Made by a program: the position numbers and the translations under genes
Origin: CAWIHK01 sp963835935
Lineage (GTDB): Bacteria > Bacteroidota > Ignavibacteria > UBA10030 > CAVZMI01
DNA length: 64,000 nt
Assembly: GCA_963835935.1 (NCBI GenBank)
Contig: CAWIHK010000002.1
Span: forward strand, 496,001 to 560,000
Direction: 5' to 3'
Notes under the pieces: model-generated
The model's database searches: none
What the model was told of the DNA's origin: nothing
What the model saw: the letters and a program-made list of their open reading frames with translations, nothing else
Part shown: in pieces, positions 16,417-24,060 of the stretch
Layout of the letters: each line of letters starts with the position of its first letter
How positions within the stretch are numbered: position 1 is the first letter of the stretch

Positions 16417-17374
16417 GTAATGCCCCACAAATAATAAAATATTTTTCAATCATAACCTTGAAAGGAATTAATACTTAGTGAAAAGAATACGAATATCTCA
16501 CTCAATTCTTTGTCTAATGGCACTGTTTCTTCTTGTTTTTAATGGTTCCCCAGTCATGGGCCAGCAATCGAAAAAGGAGCACGCTGCTCCAAGGAATAAT
16601 GCGGATAGTTCAATGACTCAAAAATCTCAAACCACAGGCAATATACAGATTACGAAAGTCTCGTTTGTGTCTTCCTATCAGTTAGTCCGTGAAAAGGTTA
16701 CTGCTCAGCCGGGCAAAGTGATTGCCGTGATACAAACAAATCGTGAGTTTTCTAAACCCTTTGATGTGATGTTGAGTTTGAGCAACTACACGATCAGGTA
16801 CAATACATCTGATTCAAAGACGGGTGTCGCTCCTGCAATTGCTGTTGGTAACCAACATGACCTCCCCTCTGGGGAAATGATGCAAGCATGGTGTAATGCA
16901 CAAAGTCATACAGGAGGACAATCCTTGGTAGCAGATGAAAAAGGGAACTTTAAATCCATGGATGGCAAAATGGAGAGTGGCATTGTCGAACATTCACGAT
17001 ATATTAGTGGACTAACTATCCTTGTCTCATTACCAGAAAATGTCTCATCATTTACAATCAGCATTAAAGACATAGCTTTCGTATCACACCTGATTCAACG
17101 TTTTTCGGCAGATAGTTCATCTCAGACAAAGTGAAATATGTAGGTAATAATTTTCTGTCGGTGCTTTAAGATGAGAAGATTTAAATAAGCTAAACAATTG
17201 AATTTGAAAAAAAGATCGTCAGACAAGAAGTTATTCAGTATGGGGCACTGCGCTTAACAACCAAAACAACGACGCTACATCTTTTGAAATGGATTATTGT
17301 TGTCGCTTAACACTTTTACTCACATTTAATGAATCGTCTTAGCTCGCAAAAGTGCTACGTTGTTTTGGTGAACG
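16411..17374 (+). mobile_element. Integron-type cassette 5
   Basis: Start GTTAAGCGTAATGCCCCA, end TGGGGCACTGCGCTTAAC (16 of 18 complementary). One gene. Confidence 0.8.
16478..17134 (+). CDS. Exported protein of unknown function, cassette 5
   Basis: 218 aa from GTG 16478 with AAAGGA about 12 bases upstream. Signal peptide at residues 1-28 (ILCLMALFLLVFNGSPVMGQ), then a low-complexity Ser/Gln-rich linker to about 55 and a beta-rich domain (ITKVSFVSSYQLVREKV, KVIAVIQTNREFSKPFDVM). No motif or family recognised. Presumably periplasmic or surface-exposed. It is the sole gene of its cassette. Confidence 0.6.
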   Translation: MKRIRISHSILCLMALFLLVFNGSPVMGQQSKKEHAAPRNNADSSMTQKSQTTGNIQITKVSFVSSYQLVREKVTAQPGKVIAVIQTNREFSKPFDVMLSLSNYTIRYNTSDSKTGVAPAIAVGNQHDLPSGEMMQAWCNAQSHTGGQSLVADEKGNFKSMDGKMESGIVEHSRYISGLTILVSLPENVSSFTISIKDIAFVSHLIQRFSADSSSQTK

Positions 17375-17380
17375 TTAGGC
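17252..17380 (+). repeat. attC site F (cassette 5 / cassette 6)
   Basis: R'' GCTTAAC 17252-17258 and R' GTTAGGC 17374-17380 (a textbook core) flank arms ACCAAAACAACG / CGTTGTTTTGGT. An inner pair CACTTTTACTCAC / AGCTCGCAAAAGTG adds to the stem. 129 bp. Confidence 0.88.
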
Positions 17381-17441
17381 GTCATGGACGGCGGCAAGTG
17401 CTGTGATGAGATTTTCATCAATTAATGCAAAGGACTTTTTT

Positions 17442-18041
17442 ATGCCAAGAATGCAATCAGTGGTACTCTCATTGGCCGTCATATTATCGCTGCTCGCTGG
17501 GTGCAGCCAACCGAACCAAAAGCCTATCACTCCGAAAACCTCCTTCTTAGTTCCTGACTCAATGTGGGGAAAATCCGAATCGGATGTCAAGAAATCTGAA
17601 ACCCTGTGGTCTTTTGCCGAAAAGTATGGCGAACTCTCTTATTCAGGACTTGTGAAATTCGGCCCCACAGACTCTCTGAGTACCTTACTTACATATTACT
17701 TTCAATCTCATAGGTTGAACAGAGTTCAGTATTACCTCCACTTCACTTCAGTCACCGACAGCTCATATGTGGCCATGGTTCACAGAGTTTACTCTGTGCT
17801 CGTCGATTCCCTCGGCAAGCCAGCTACAATCAATGTGCGGTGGCACAATGAGCTTTATCGAAATGAACCGGGCATGTTTGCTCACGCTCTCAAGCTTGGA
17901 CACGTAGCCTATGACGCGTCGTGGAATTGCAGGTTGAGCACTTTGAAATACAATGTCTGGAGCGACCTAAACGGAGAAATGACTATCAGTTTGGAGTACG
18001 CCAGCAAGGAGTACACTAATGAATTCACTCCTGACCAATGA
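17442..18041 (+). CDS. Lipoprotein of unknown function, cassette 6
   Basis: 199 aa from ATG 17442, chosen because AAGGA lies at a good distance and the resulting start (MPRMQSVVLSLAVILSLLAGC) is a perfect lipoprotein signal with lipobox LLAGC. Earlier starts at 17403 and 17406 add charged residues before it. The mature part has repeated Ser/Tyr-rich strands (WGKSESDVKKSETLWSFAEK, LTYYFQSHRLNRVQYYLHF). No family recognised. Its stop is 52 bp before the R'' of the truncated attC. Confidence 0.62.
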   Translation: MPRMQSVVLSLAVILSLLAGCSQPNQKPITPKTSFLVPDSMWGKSESDVKKSETLWSFAEKYGELSYSGLVKFGPTDSLSTLLTYYFQSHRLNRVQYYLHFTSVTDSSYVAMVHRVYSVLVDSLGKPATINVRWHNELYRNEPGMFAHALKLGHVAYDASWNCRLSTLKYNVWSDLNGEMTISLEYASKEYTNEFTPDQ

Positions 18042-18092
18042 TTGCCTCAGAGTATCAACTTGTGTCCATGACCAACGCCGCCGTCCACGAGC

Positions 18093-18110
18093 GCCTAACA
18101 CGCGCAAGCG
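18093..18110 (+). repeat. Truncated attC site G (array right end)
   Basis: R'' GCCTAAC (18093-18099) followed by ACGCGC is the left half of an attC, but no matching right half occurs in the next 150 bp. The array therefore ends in a broken site. Confidence 0.6.
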
Positions 18111-18220
18111 AAGATTTGCTTTCCAAATTCTTTTTTAACACGCCAAATCATACAGGAAATAAATCAGTATCAATCAAGTTATTTGCTTTTCTCCGCTTCT
18201 TTTGCTTATATTTTCAAGTT

Positions 18221-18529
18221 ATGCAGCTTGAAAAAAACACATCAATATGGCTGGGAGGAGTTTTCGGACTGTTAGTCGGACTTCTTACCATCAGCGCTGT
18301 AGATTATATCCGTCCTGTACGGATTCCACTTCATCTAACACCGATGGGTTTTCTTGTCGTCATTGCTATCTCTACCCTTCTTGGAAATTATTCGGTAGAA
18401 AAAATGTTCCACTTCAACGAATCACAATGGCATAGACCAGTTTGGGTATTGTGGACCGTATTTGTCTCAACATTTCCAATGGTAATTATTTTATTATCAT
18501 TGATAATTCTATTTTCATTTTCATTTTGA
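18221..18529 (+). CDS. Small membrane protein next to the array
   Basis: 102 aa from ATG 18221. The frame stays open back to 18038, but that part reads through the broken attC and is unlikely to be translated. Three hydrophobic helices at about 10-28, 35-55 and 72-100. It starts right of the array and ends 13 bp before maeB. No family recognised. It could be the first chromosomal gene after the array. Confidence 0.55.
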   Translation: MQLEKNTSIWLGGVFGLLVGLLTISAVDYIRPVRIPLHLTPMGFLVVIAISTLLGNYSVEKMFHFNESQWHRPVWVLWTVFVSTFPMVIILLSLIILFSFSF

Positions 18530-18542
18530 GTTTGAGTTTATA

Positions 18543-20795
18543 ATGATTCGCAAACAAGATGCTCTTGACTATCATTCCTCCGGCCGTCCGGGAAAAATAG
18601 AAATTTCGATAACCAAACCATGCGCAACACAACGCGACCTATCGCTGGCTTACACACCCGGTGTTGCGGATCCGTGCCTCGATATTCACGATAATCCCGA
18701 CGATGCGTATCGCTACACGGCGAAAGGAAATCTCGTCGCAGTTGTCTCGAACGGAACTGCTGTTCTCGGACTTGGAGACATTGGTGCGCTGGCGGGGAAA
18801 CCCGTGATGGAGGGAAAAGGGGTTTTATTCAAACGCTTTGCCGACATCGATGTATTCGATATCGAATTGAATTCACAAGATCCCGATGAAATCATCAAGA
18901 TCGTCACTGCACTCGAACCGACATTCGGCGGAATCAATCTTGAAGATATTAAAGCCCCCGAATGTTTCCACATAGAAGAGGAATGCAAAAAACGGATGGG
19001 AATTCCCGTGTTCCATGACGACCAGCATGGAACAGCAATCATCAGCGGTGCGGCACTTATAAACGCGCTGGAGATCGTCGACAAAAAAATCAGTGAAATT
19101 AAAGTCGTGTTCAACGGCGCCGGCGCGGCAGGGATTGCTTGCGCGAAATTTTATGAAACACTCGGCGTACAGCGCAAGAACATGATCATGTGCGATACAA
19201 AAGGTGTGATCTACAAAGGCCGCACTACTGGAATGAATTCATACAAAGAATATTTTGCGGTCGAGACAGAAAAGCGAACACTCGCCGAAGCAATGGAAGG
19301 CGCCGACGCATTTTGCGGTGTCTCGGTCAAGGATGCCGTGACAAAAGAGATGATAAAATCGATGAACAACAACCCGATCGTGTTCGCATTGGCAAACCCG
19401 GACCCGGAAATATCGTACGGAGACGCGATCTCCGTTCGCGAAGATATTATCATGGCAACCGGACGGTCCGATTATCCGAATCAGGTGAATAACGTTCTCG
19501 GTTTCCCATTTATTTTTCGCGGCGCTCTCGATGTGCGCGCCTCTGCTATAACCGATGAAATGAAAGTGGCTGCTTCGCAAGCATTGGCACGGCTTGCGAA
19601 AGAAGATGTACCGGACAGCGTCATACGCGCTTATGGAAACAAACCCATACGATTCGGCCGGGAATACATAATTCCAAAACCGTTCGATCCGCGTGTATTG
19701 TTGTGGGAAGCTCCGGCAGTTGCAGAAGCTGCAATGAAATGCGGCGTCGCAAAAAATCCAATCAAAGATCTCAACGCGTATCGTGATTGTCTCGAAGCGC
19801 GTTTTGGCCGGGCGAAAGAAGTAACCCGCATTTGTATCCATAAAGCGCAGCGCGACCCGAAACGAATTGTGTTCCCGGAAGGTTCTGATGAAAGAATTCT
19901 TCGTGCATGCCAGATTGTTTTGGATGAAAAAATGGCAAAACCGGTTCTTCTAGGAAATTATACAGAAATACATCGGAAGATTAAAAAATTAAACCTCGAT
20001 CTCAAAGATGCTGAAATTATTGATCCAATAAAATCGGAAAAAGCCGCTTCGTACAAACCGAAACTGCTTAAGGTACAGATACAAAAAAAGATGTCCTTGC
20101 AAAAAGCGGGTATTCTCCTTAAATCTAATATCGATTTTGGATTGATGATGGTGAACGAGGGTAATGCAGATTGCATGATCGCGGGACTGACACAGCACTT
20201 TCCGGATATAATTCAACCTGCACTCAAAATTATCAAAACAAAACCAGGACGGTCGACAATCGCTGGCTTGCACATGATAATAATGAAAAAGCATATCGTC
20301 TTTTTTGCCGATACCGTTATAAACATTAACCCAACAGCAAAACAACTTGCTGATATTGCATTTTTAACCGCCGAAGAAGTAAAGCGATTTGACATCGAAC
20401 CAAAAATTGTATTTTTATCATTCAAAAATTTTGGTGAAGAAAAACGCCCTAGTTCCAATAAAATGCAAAAGGCGGCCGAAATCTTTAAATCGCGTTTTCC
20501 TAAATATATGGCCGATAAAGAAATACAGGCCGACTTAACACTTACTCCCGAGATGATTACGAAAATGTTCCCATCCAACAATTTGAAGGAAGCAGCCAAC
20601 GTAATGATATTCCCAGATCTTGCTTCATCCACTATTGCAGCAAAATTGATGGTGAAGCTGGGCAACGCCGAGACGCTCGGCCCAATACTGATGGGAATGA
20701 ATAAACCGGTTCACCTCTTGCCAATGAATGCCGATGTTAACGATATTGTAAATATGACGGCGGTAGCCGTCATGGAGGCGCAGGAAGCAAAATAA
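18543..20795 (+). CDS. maeB: NADP-dependent malic enzyme with C-terminal phosphotransacetylase-like domain
   Basis: 750 aa, the length of the MaeB type. The malic domain (to about residue 160) has LAYTPGVADPC and HDDQHGTA; the NAD(P)-binding domain (about 165-400) has FNGAGAAGIACAKF and ANPDPE. From about residue 425 a phosphotransacetylase-like domain begins (IVFPEGSDERILRACQIV) and runs to the end; in this family it is regulatory rather than catalytic. The enzyme converts malate to pyruvate and CO2 with NADP+. It is not part of the cassette array. A rho-independent terminator follows directly. Confidence 0.96.
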   Translation: MIRKQDALDYHSSGRPGKIEISITKPCATQRDLSLAYTPGVADPCLDIHDNPDDAYRYTAKGNLVAVVSNGTAVLGLGDIGALAGKPVMEGKGVLFKRFADIDVFDIELNSQDPDEIIKIVTALEPTFGGINLEDIKAPECFHIEEECKKRMGIPVFHDDQHGTAIISGAALINALEIVDKKISEIKVVFNGAGAAGIACAKFYETLGVQRKNMIMCDTKGVIYKGRTTGMNSYKEYFAVETEKRTLAEAMEGADAFCGVSVKDAVTKEMIKSMNNNPIVFALANPDPEISYGDAISVREDIIMATGRSDYPNQVNNVLGFPFIFRGALDVRASAITDEMKVAASQALARLAKEDVPDSVIRAYGNKPIRFGREYIIPKPFDPRVLLWEAPAVAEAAMKCGVAKNPIKDLNAYRDCLEARFGRAKEVTRICIHKAQRDPKRIVFPEGSDERILRACQIVLDEKMAKPVLLGNYTEIHRKIKKLNLDLKDAEIIDPIKSEKAASYKPKLLKVQIQKKMSLQKAGILLKSNIDFGLMMVNEGNADCMIAGLTQHFPDIIQPALKIIKTKPGRSTIAGLHMIIMKKHIVFFADTVININPTAKQLADIAFLTAEEVKRFDIEPKIVFLSFKNFGEEKRPSSNKMQKAAEIFKSRFPKYMADKEIQADLTLTPEMITKMFPSNNLKEAANVMIFPDLASSTIAAKLMVKLGNAETLGPILMGMNKPVHLLPMNADVNDIVNMTAVAVMEAQEAK

Positions 20796-20814
20796 TTGCA
20801 ACAAGGAAAAGGAA

Positions 20815-20848
20815 AAGCCCGGGATCGAAAGATCTCGGGCATTTTTTC
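20815..20848 (+). terminator. Rho-independent terminator after maeB
   Basis: Stem AGCCCGGGATC / GATCTCGGGC with a GAAA loop, followed by ATTTTTT. It lies 20 bp after the maeB stop. Confidence 0.9.
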
Positions 20849-20955
20849 GGCGTATCTCATAGCGATAATAATATTTGAGTTTGAAAATATGTAACTACTG
20901 CGTGCCGAATGTTCAGTTGTAAAATCTAAGTTTGAATAAACAAAGGAATTCATCG

Positions 20956-21675
20956 ATGATAATATTTTATATTGGAACTGCCACATTCGTTGCCACTTTC
21001 CTGGGCGGATTATTTGCGCTGAGATTCAAAGATAAACTACACCTTATCACAGGATTCAGCGCTGGAGCAATCATTGGTGTTGCTTTTTTCGATCTCCTTC
21101 CAGAAGCTTTCAATTTGAAGAGTGGCGACCAAAATGTCTCGATGGTTTCCCTTGTCATTGGAATTGGATTCATCTTTTATATGATTTTGGAAAGATTGAT
21201 TGTTTTGCATTCATCTCATGAAAGCGGTTGTGAAAATACACGCCATCGTGGAATACTTGGCGCCGGCAGTCTTTCACTGCACAGTTTTTTAGATGGAACG
21301 ATTATCGGCCTTGCTTTTCAAATATCGACATCGGTAGGAATGATTATTACAATTGCAGTTCTTACTCACGATTTTTCCGACGGCATCAATACGGTAACCA
21401 TGATAATCCGCAATAGTGGGAATCGCATTCAGGCATTTCGTTGGCTGCTTATCGATGCAGTAGCGCCGGTTCTCGGAATTATTTCAACATTCTTTTACTC
21501 GATCCCGAAGAATGCGCTGGGCGTCACTCTTGGTATTTTCTGCGGATGCTTTATTTATATCGGTGCGAGCGATCTGTTGCCGGAGAGCCATCACGCACAT
21601 CCAAAAACATTCACAACTTTGATGACACTTCTCGGAATGTCATTATTGTATGTCGTGGTACAGATCGCAAAATAA
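20956..21675 (+). CDS. ZIP-family divalent metal transporter
   Basis: 239 aa from ATG 20956, chosen because AAAGGAA lies 8 bases upstream; TTG 20932 is in frame but has no such site. Seven to eight hydrophobic helices. HSFLDGTIIG and HDFSDGINTV are the metal-binding helix motifs of ZIP transporters (HSxxDG/HxxxDG), and DLLPEAF and DLLPESHH are also typical. A His/Glu-rich loop lies near residues 82-92. ZIP proteins bring Zn2+ or other divalent ions into the cytoplasm. No zinc-uptake regulator or box was recognised nearby. Confidence 0.88.
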   Translation: MIIFYIGTATFVATFLGGLFALRFKDKLHLITGFSAGAIIGVAFFDLLPEAFNLKSGDQNVSMVSLVIGIGFIFYMILERLIVLHSSHESGCENTRHRGILGAGSLSLHSFLDGTIIGLAFQISTSVGMIITIAVLTHDFSDGINTVTMIIRNSGNRIQAFRWLLIDAVAPVLGIISTFFYSIPKNALGVTLGIFCGCFIYIGASDLLPESHHAHPKTFTTLMTLLGMSLLYVVVQIAK

Positions 21676-21746
21676 TTTCATTGTTGATTGGACTATAGAA
21701 AATTTAACGATGAATTAAAGAAATTCAATAAATTGCTACATAAATA

Positions 21747-21779
21747 TTAGTACTTGATTATGTACAAATAATGTACTAA
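21747..21779 (+). promoter_or_regulatory. Operator-like inverted repeat upstream of the antitoxin gene
   Basis: TTAGTAC (21747-21753) and GTACTAA (21773-21779) form a perfect 7-bp inverted repeat with 19 bases between. The site is 30 bp before the antitoxin ATG. Antitoxins of this type autoregulate by binding such palindromes, so this is a likely operator. Confidence 0.55.
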
Positions 21780-21808
21780 TTTACGGCATAAAGTAAAGGA
21801 AAAAATAT

Positions 21809-22078
21809 ATGCCTATTATTAAATCAATCTCAAGCTTGCGTCACAGGACAAGGGAGATCGCCGCGATATGCCATCAGAAAGATGAACCTGTGTATCTGAC
21901 AACCAATGGCGAAGGCGATCTAGTCGTCATGACAATCGATCACTATGAACATCTCAAAGCACAAGTCGAACTCTTTGAAAAACTTGGCGTCGCGCAGGCG
22001 CAATCTGCTGAGGGTAAAAAAGGAATAACGCATAAGCAGATGATAGCAAAACATCGTCGACAGGTGCATGCCAGATAA
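21809..22078 (+). CDS. Phd/YefM-family antitoxin
   Basis: 89 aa. The N-terminus MPIIKSISSLRHRTREIAAIC followed by EPVYLTTNGEGDLVVMTIDHYEHLKA is the Phd/YefM DNA-binding fold; the C-terminal half is the flexible toxin-binding tail. AAAGGAAA lies at the right spacing. It overlaps by 11 bp the start of a ParE/RelE-like toxin frame that is cut short, so the antitoxin appears orphaned. Confidence 0.88.
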   Translation: MPIIKSISSLRHRTREIAAICHQKDEPVYLTTNGEGDLVVMTIDHYEHLKAQVELFEKLGVAQAQSAEGKKGITHKQMIAKHRRQVHAR

Positions 22079-22232
22079 AATTACACTCCAATATCTCCCC
22101 GCGGCTCAGAATGATCTTATTTCAATTCTTGAGTGGATTGCGCAGGATAGTCCACATCGAGCACTTGCATTTATTGATAAACTTGACGATCGAATCGTAT
22201 CTTGTTTTCTATATAATTCACGGTTTCCGTAA
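22068..22232 (+). pseudogene. Truncated RelE/ParE-family toxin
   Basis: ATG 22068 opens a frame encoding MPDKITLQYLPAAQNDLISI...EWIAQDSPHRALAFIDKLDDRIVSC, the N-terminal half of a ParE toxin, and stops after 54 residues (TAA 22230-22232) instead of about 95-100. The C-terminal part with the usual catalytic or binding residues is missing. The overlap with the antitoxin gene is as in intact modules. Confidence 0.75.
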
Positions 22233-22288
22233 CCTTGACGACTTAATTTAGGGGCGGCAGATTTTTATATAATGTTTGCTGATGCTCT

Positions 22289-22587
22289 TCATCGAAGCAG
22301 CACAAGTTTCTTTGTTTCAACGAAACTACCGGCATCCAACCGACAAAAATAGACACCGCTCGCAAATCCTGATGCATTCCATTCCGTTGTATACGTTCCG
22401 GCATTCATATTTTCCGAAACGAGTTTTGTAACTTCTTGTCCGAGTGAGTTATAAATCTTCAAAGTAACGTAAGCTGCCTTTGGAAGCGAAAATTGTATTT
22501 TCGTACTTGGATTAAACGGATTGGGATAGTTATTTGCAAGCATAAATTGTTGAGGCGGTTTATTTATCAATTGTCGGATCGATGTGA
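22289..22587 (-). pseudogene. 3' fragment of T9SS-secreted beta-propeller gene (C-terminal sorting domain)
   Basis: The minus strand encodes SIRQLINKPPQQFMLANNY then PNPFNPSTKIQFSLPKAAYV and ends KKLVLLR: the type IX secretion C-terminal sorting domain (type A). The fragment has no start of its own (only an internal TTG at 22570). It is the 3' end of the gene whose 5' part is at 24052-25918. The IS256-family element sits between them, and removing it with one copy of the 9-bp target duplication restores the frame exactly (…EMITSIRQL…). Confidence 0.9.
22579..22587. repeat. 9-bp target-site duplication, left copy
   Basis: TCGATGTGA immediately left of the IS256-family element; the same nine bases occur at 24052-24060 on the right. 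Confidence 0.9.
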
Positions 22588-24051
22588 GGTGATGTCCCGA
22601 AGTTAGTTGAAAATAGCGCTTGAAAAAAATACAGGCGATAGTTAATCTGAGGTGAGAAAATAACGATTCAAATTATTAAACACCAAAGAAAGGACTATCG
22701 CCATGCACAAGATCAAAGTAGCAAAAGCGAATGAAGTAATCAACAGTACGAGCGGAAAACATTTTGAGAAGTTGGAAGAAAAGATCGTTGACACAGTGAA
22801 AGAAGTTTTGTTGGGATTAAAAGAATCGCTCTCGGAAGAAATGGAAGGCATCTCCTTACAAGTGATGGAGACGATCATGGAAGAAGAAGTCAAATCACTT
22901 GCAGGCGAACGATATAAACATTTACCTGATCGGCAGTGCACACGACATGGAACAAATCCAGGATCGGTGATCGTAAATGGAAAGAGGAAAAAAATATTTG
23001 TCACCCGAGTTGTGGATGTTGAGAACAAGCATGCGTGGAGTTTGAAGACGTACGGATTATTTAGTAAGTCTGCAGAATTAATTCAGAGGACATATCGAGA
23101 TTTGATTCGAGGCATTAGCACACGAAGGTATGAAGAAGGAGTGAGTAAATTTCTAGAAGGGTATGGAACGAGTTCGAGCAGTGTAAGCAGAAGAATGATT
23201 GCAGCAACGGCTCAAAAGATAAAAGAAATGTTTGAACGACGGCTGGAAGAATTAGAGTTGGCAGTGTTGATGATCGATGGAATACACATTGGTGATTATA
23301 CAGTAGTGATCGCGTTAGGAATTGATACTAAAGGGATTAAGCATGTTCTTGGGGTATGGGAGGGATCGGCAGAAAATACGACGATAGCGAAAGGTTTGTT
23401 GGAAAATTTGATAGATCGTGGATTACACACAGAGCAATTATATTTGGTAGTGATGGACGGATCGAAAGCCTTGCGGCGAGCTGTCATTGATATACTTGGA
23501 ACAGACACACATGTCCAACGCTGCACAGTTCACAAGAAACGTAATGTGTTAAGTTATCTTCCAAAAAATCTTCAGGGAGTTGTCAGCAGAAGAATGACGG
23601 AAGCATATTCGATGAACGATGCAGTGAAAGCAAAAGAACGGCTGCTATCAATTGCGCAGGACTTGGAGCAAGAGCATTCGTCGGCTGCAAAAAGTTTACG
23701 TGAAGGATTGGATGAAACGTTGACGCTGCATCGACTTAATCTTCCTCTTGCTCTGCGCAAATCATTGCAATCGACAAATCTGATCGAGTCGCTCAATTCA
23801 GTTGTTCGACAGAAAGAGAGGAATGTAAAATATTGGAAGACTGAAGAACAAGTTACACGCTGGGTTTGTGCTGGAGTGTTGGAAGCTGAAAAAGGATTTA
23901 GAAGAATAAAAGGTTACGGTGCATTACCAATATTAATTGACGCGTTGAATAAAAATAAAAAACAAAATTTGCTTGTCGCATAAAAAATATTTATGTTGAC
24001 AACAACCTCAAATTTCTATCGCTGAATTTCAACTAAGAGTGGGACATTCTC
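22588..24051 (+). mobile_element. IS256-family insertion sequence, 1464 bp
   Basis: Terminal inverted repeats GGTGATGTCCC...TTAGTTGAAA on the left and the complement of GAGAATGTCCC...TTAGTTGAAA on the right match at 18 of 25 positions. A 9-bp target duplication flanks it. One complete transposase gene. Size, ends and duplication all fit the IS256 family. Confidence 0.93.
22703..23983 (+). CDS. IS256-family (Mutator-like) transposase
   Basis: 426 aa, full length. DDE residues are visible in LMIDGIHIGDY (first D), YLVVMDGSKALRRAV (second D) and STNLIESLNSVVRQKERNVKYW (E). QRCTVHKKRNVLSYLP is the family C/H motif between the second D and E. The enzyme catalyses copy-out/paste-in transposition in this family. 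Its frame is intact, and it lies in opposite orientation to the gene it interrupts. Confidence 0.96.
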   Translation: MHKIKVAKANEVINSTSGKHFEKLEEKIVDTVKEVLLGLKESLSEEMEGISLQVMETIMEEEVKSLAGERYKHLPDRQCTRHGTNPGSVIVNGKRKKIFVTRVVDVENKHAWSLKTYGLFSKSAELIQRTYRDLIRGISTRRYEEGVSKFLEGYGTSSSSVSRRMIAATAQKIKEMFERRLEELELAVLMIDGIHIGDYTVVIALGIDTKGIKHVLGVWEGSAENTTIAKGLLENLIDRGLHTEQLYLVVMDGSKALRRAVIDILGTDTHVQRCTVHKKRNVLSYLPKNLQGVVSRRMTEAYSMNDAVKAKERLLSIAQDLEQEHSSAAKSLREGLDETLTLHRLNLPLALRKSLQSTNLIESLNSVVRQKERNVKYWKTEEQVTRWVCAGVLEAEKGFRRIKGYGALPILIDALNKNKKQNLLVA

Positions 24052-24060
24052 TCGATGTGA
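24052..24060. repeat. 9-bp target-site duplication, right copy
   Basis: TCGATGTGA, identical to 22579-22587. Confidence 0.9.

Larger units (their letters stand above)
17375..18110 (+). mobile_element. Integron-type cassette 6 (last, with truncated attC)
   Basis: Start GTTAGGCGTCATGGACGGCG and end CGCCGTCCACGAGCGCCTAAC region (to 18099) are complementary over about 22 bp with one base inserted. The right half of its own attC is missing, so the exact end is not defined. Confidence 0.72.

Noticed and set aside
18038..18220. N-terminal extension of the membrane protein at 18221
   Set aside because: It reads through the broken attC and part of cassette 6, has no ribosome site and no hydrophobic or domain pattern.
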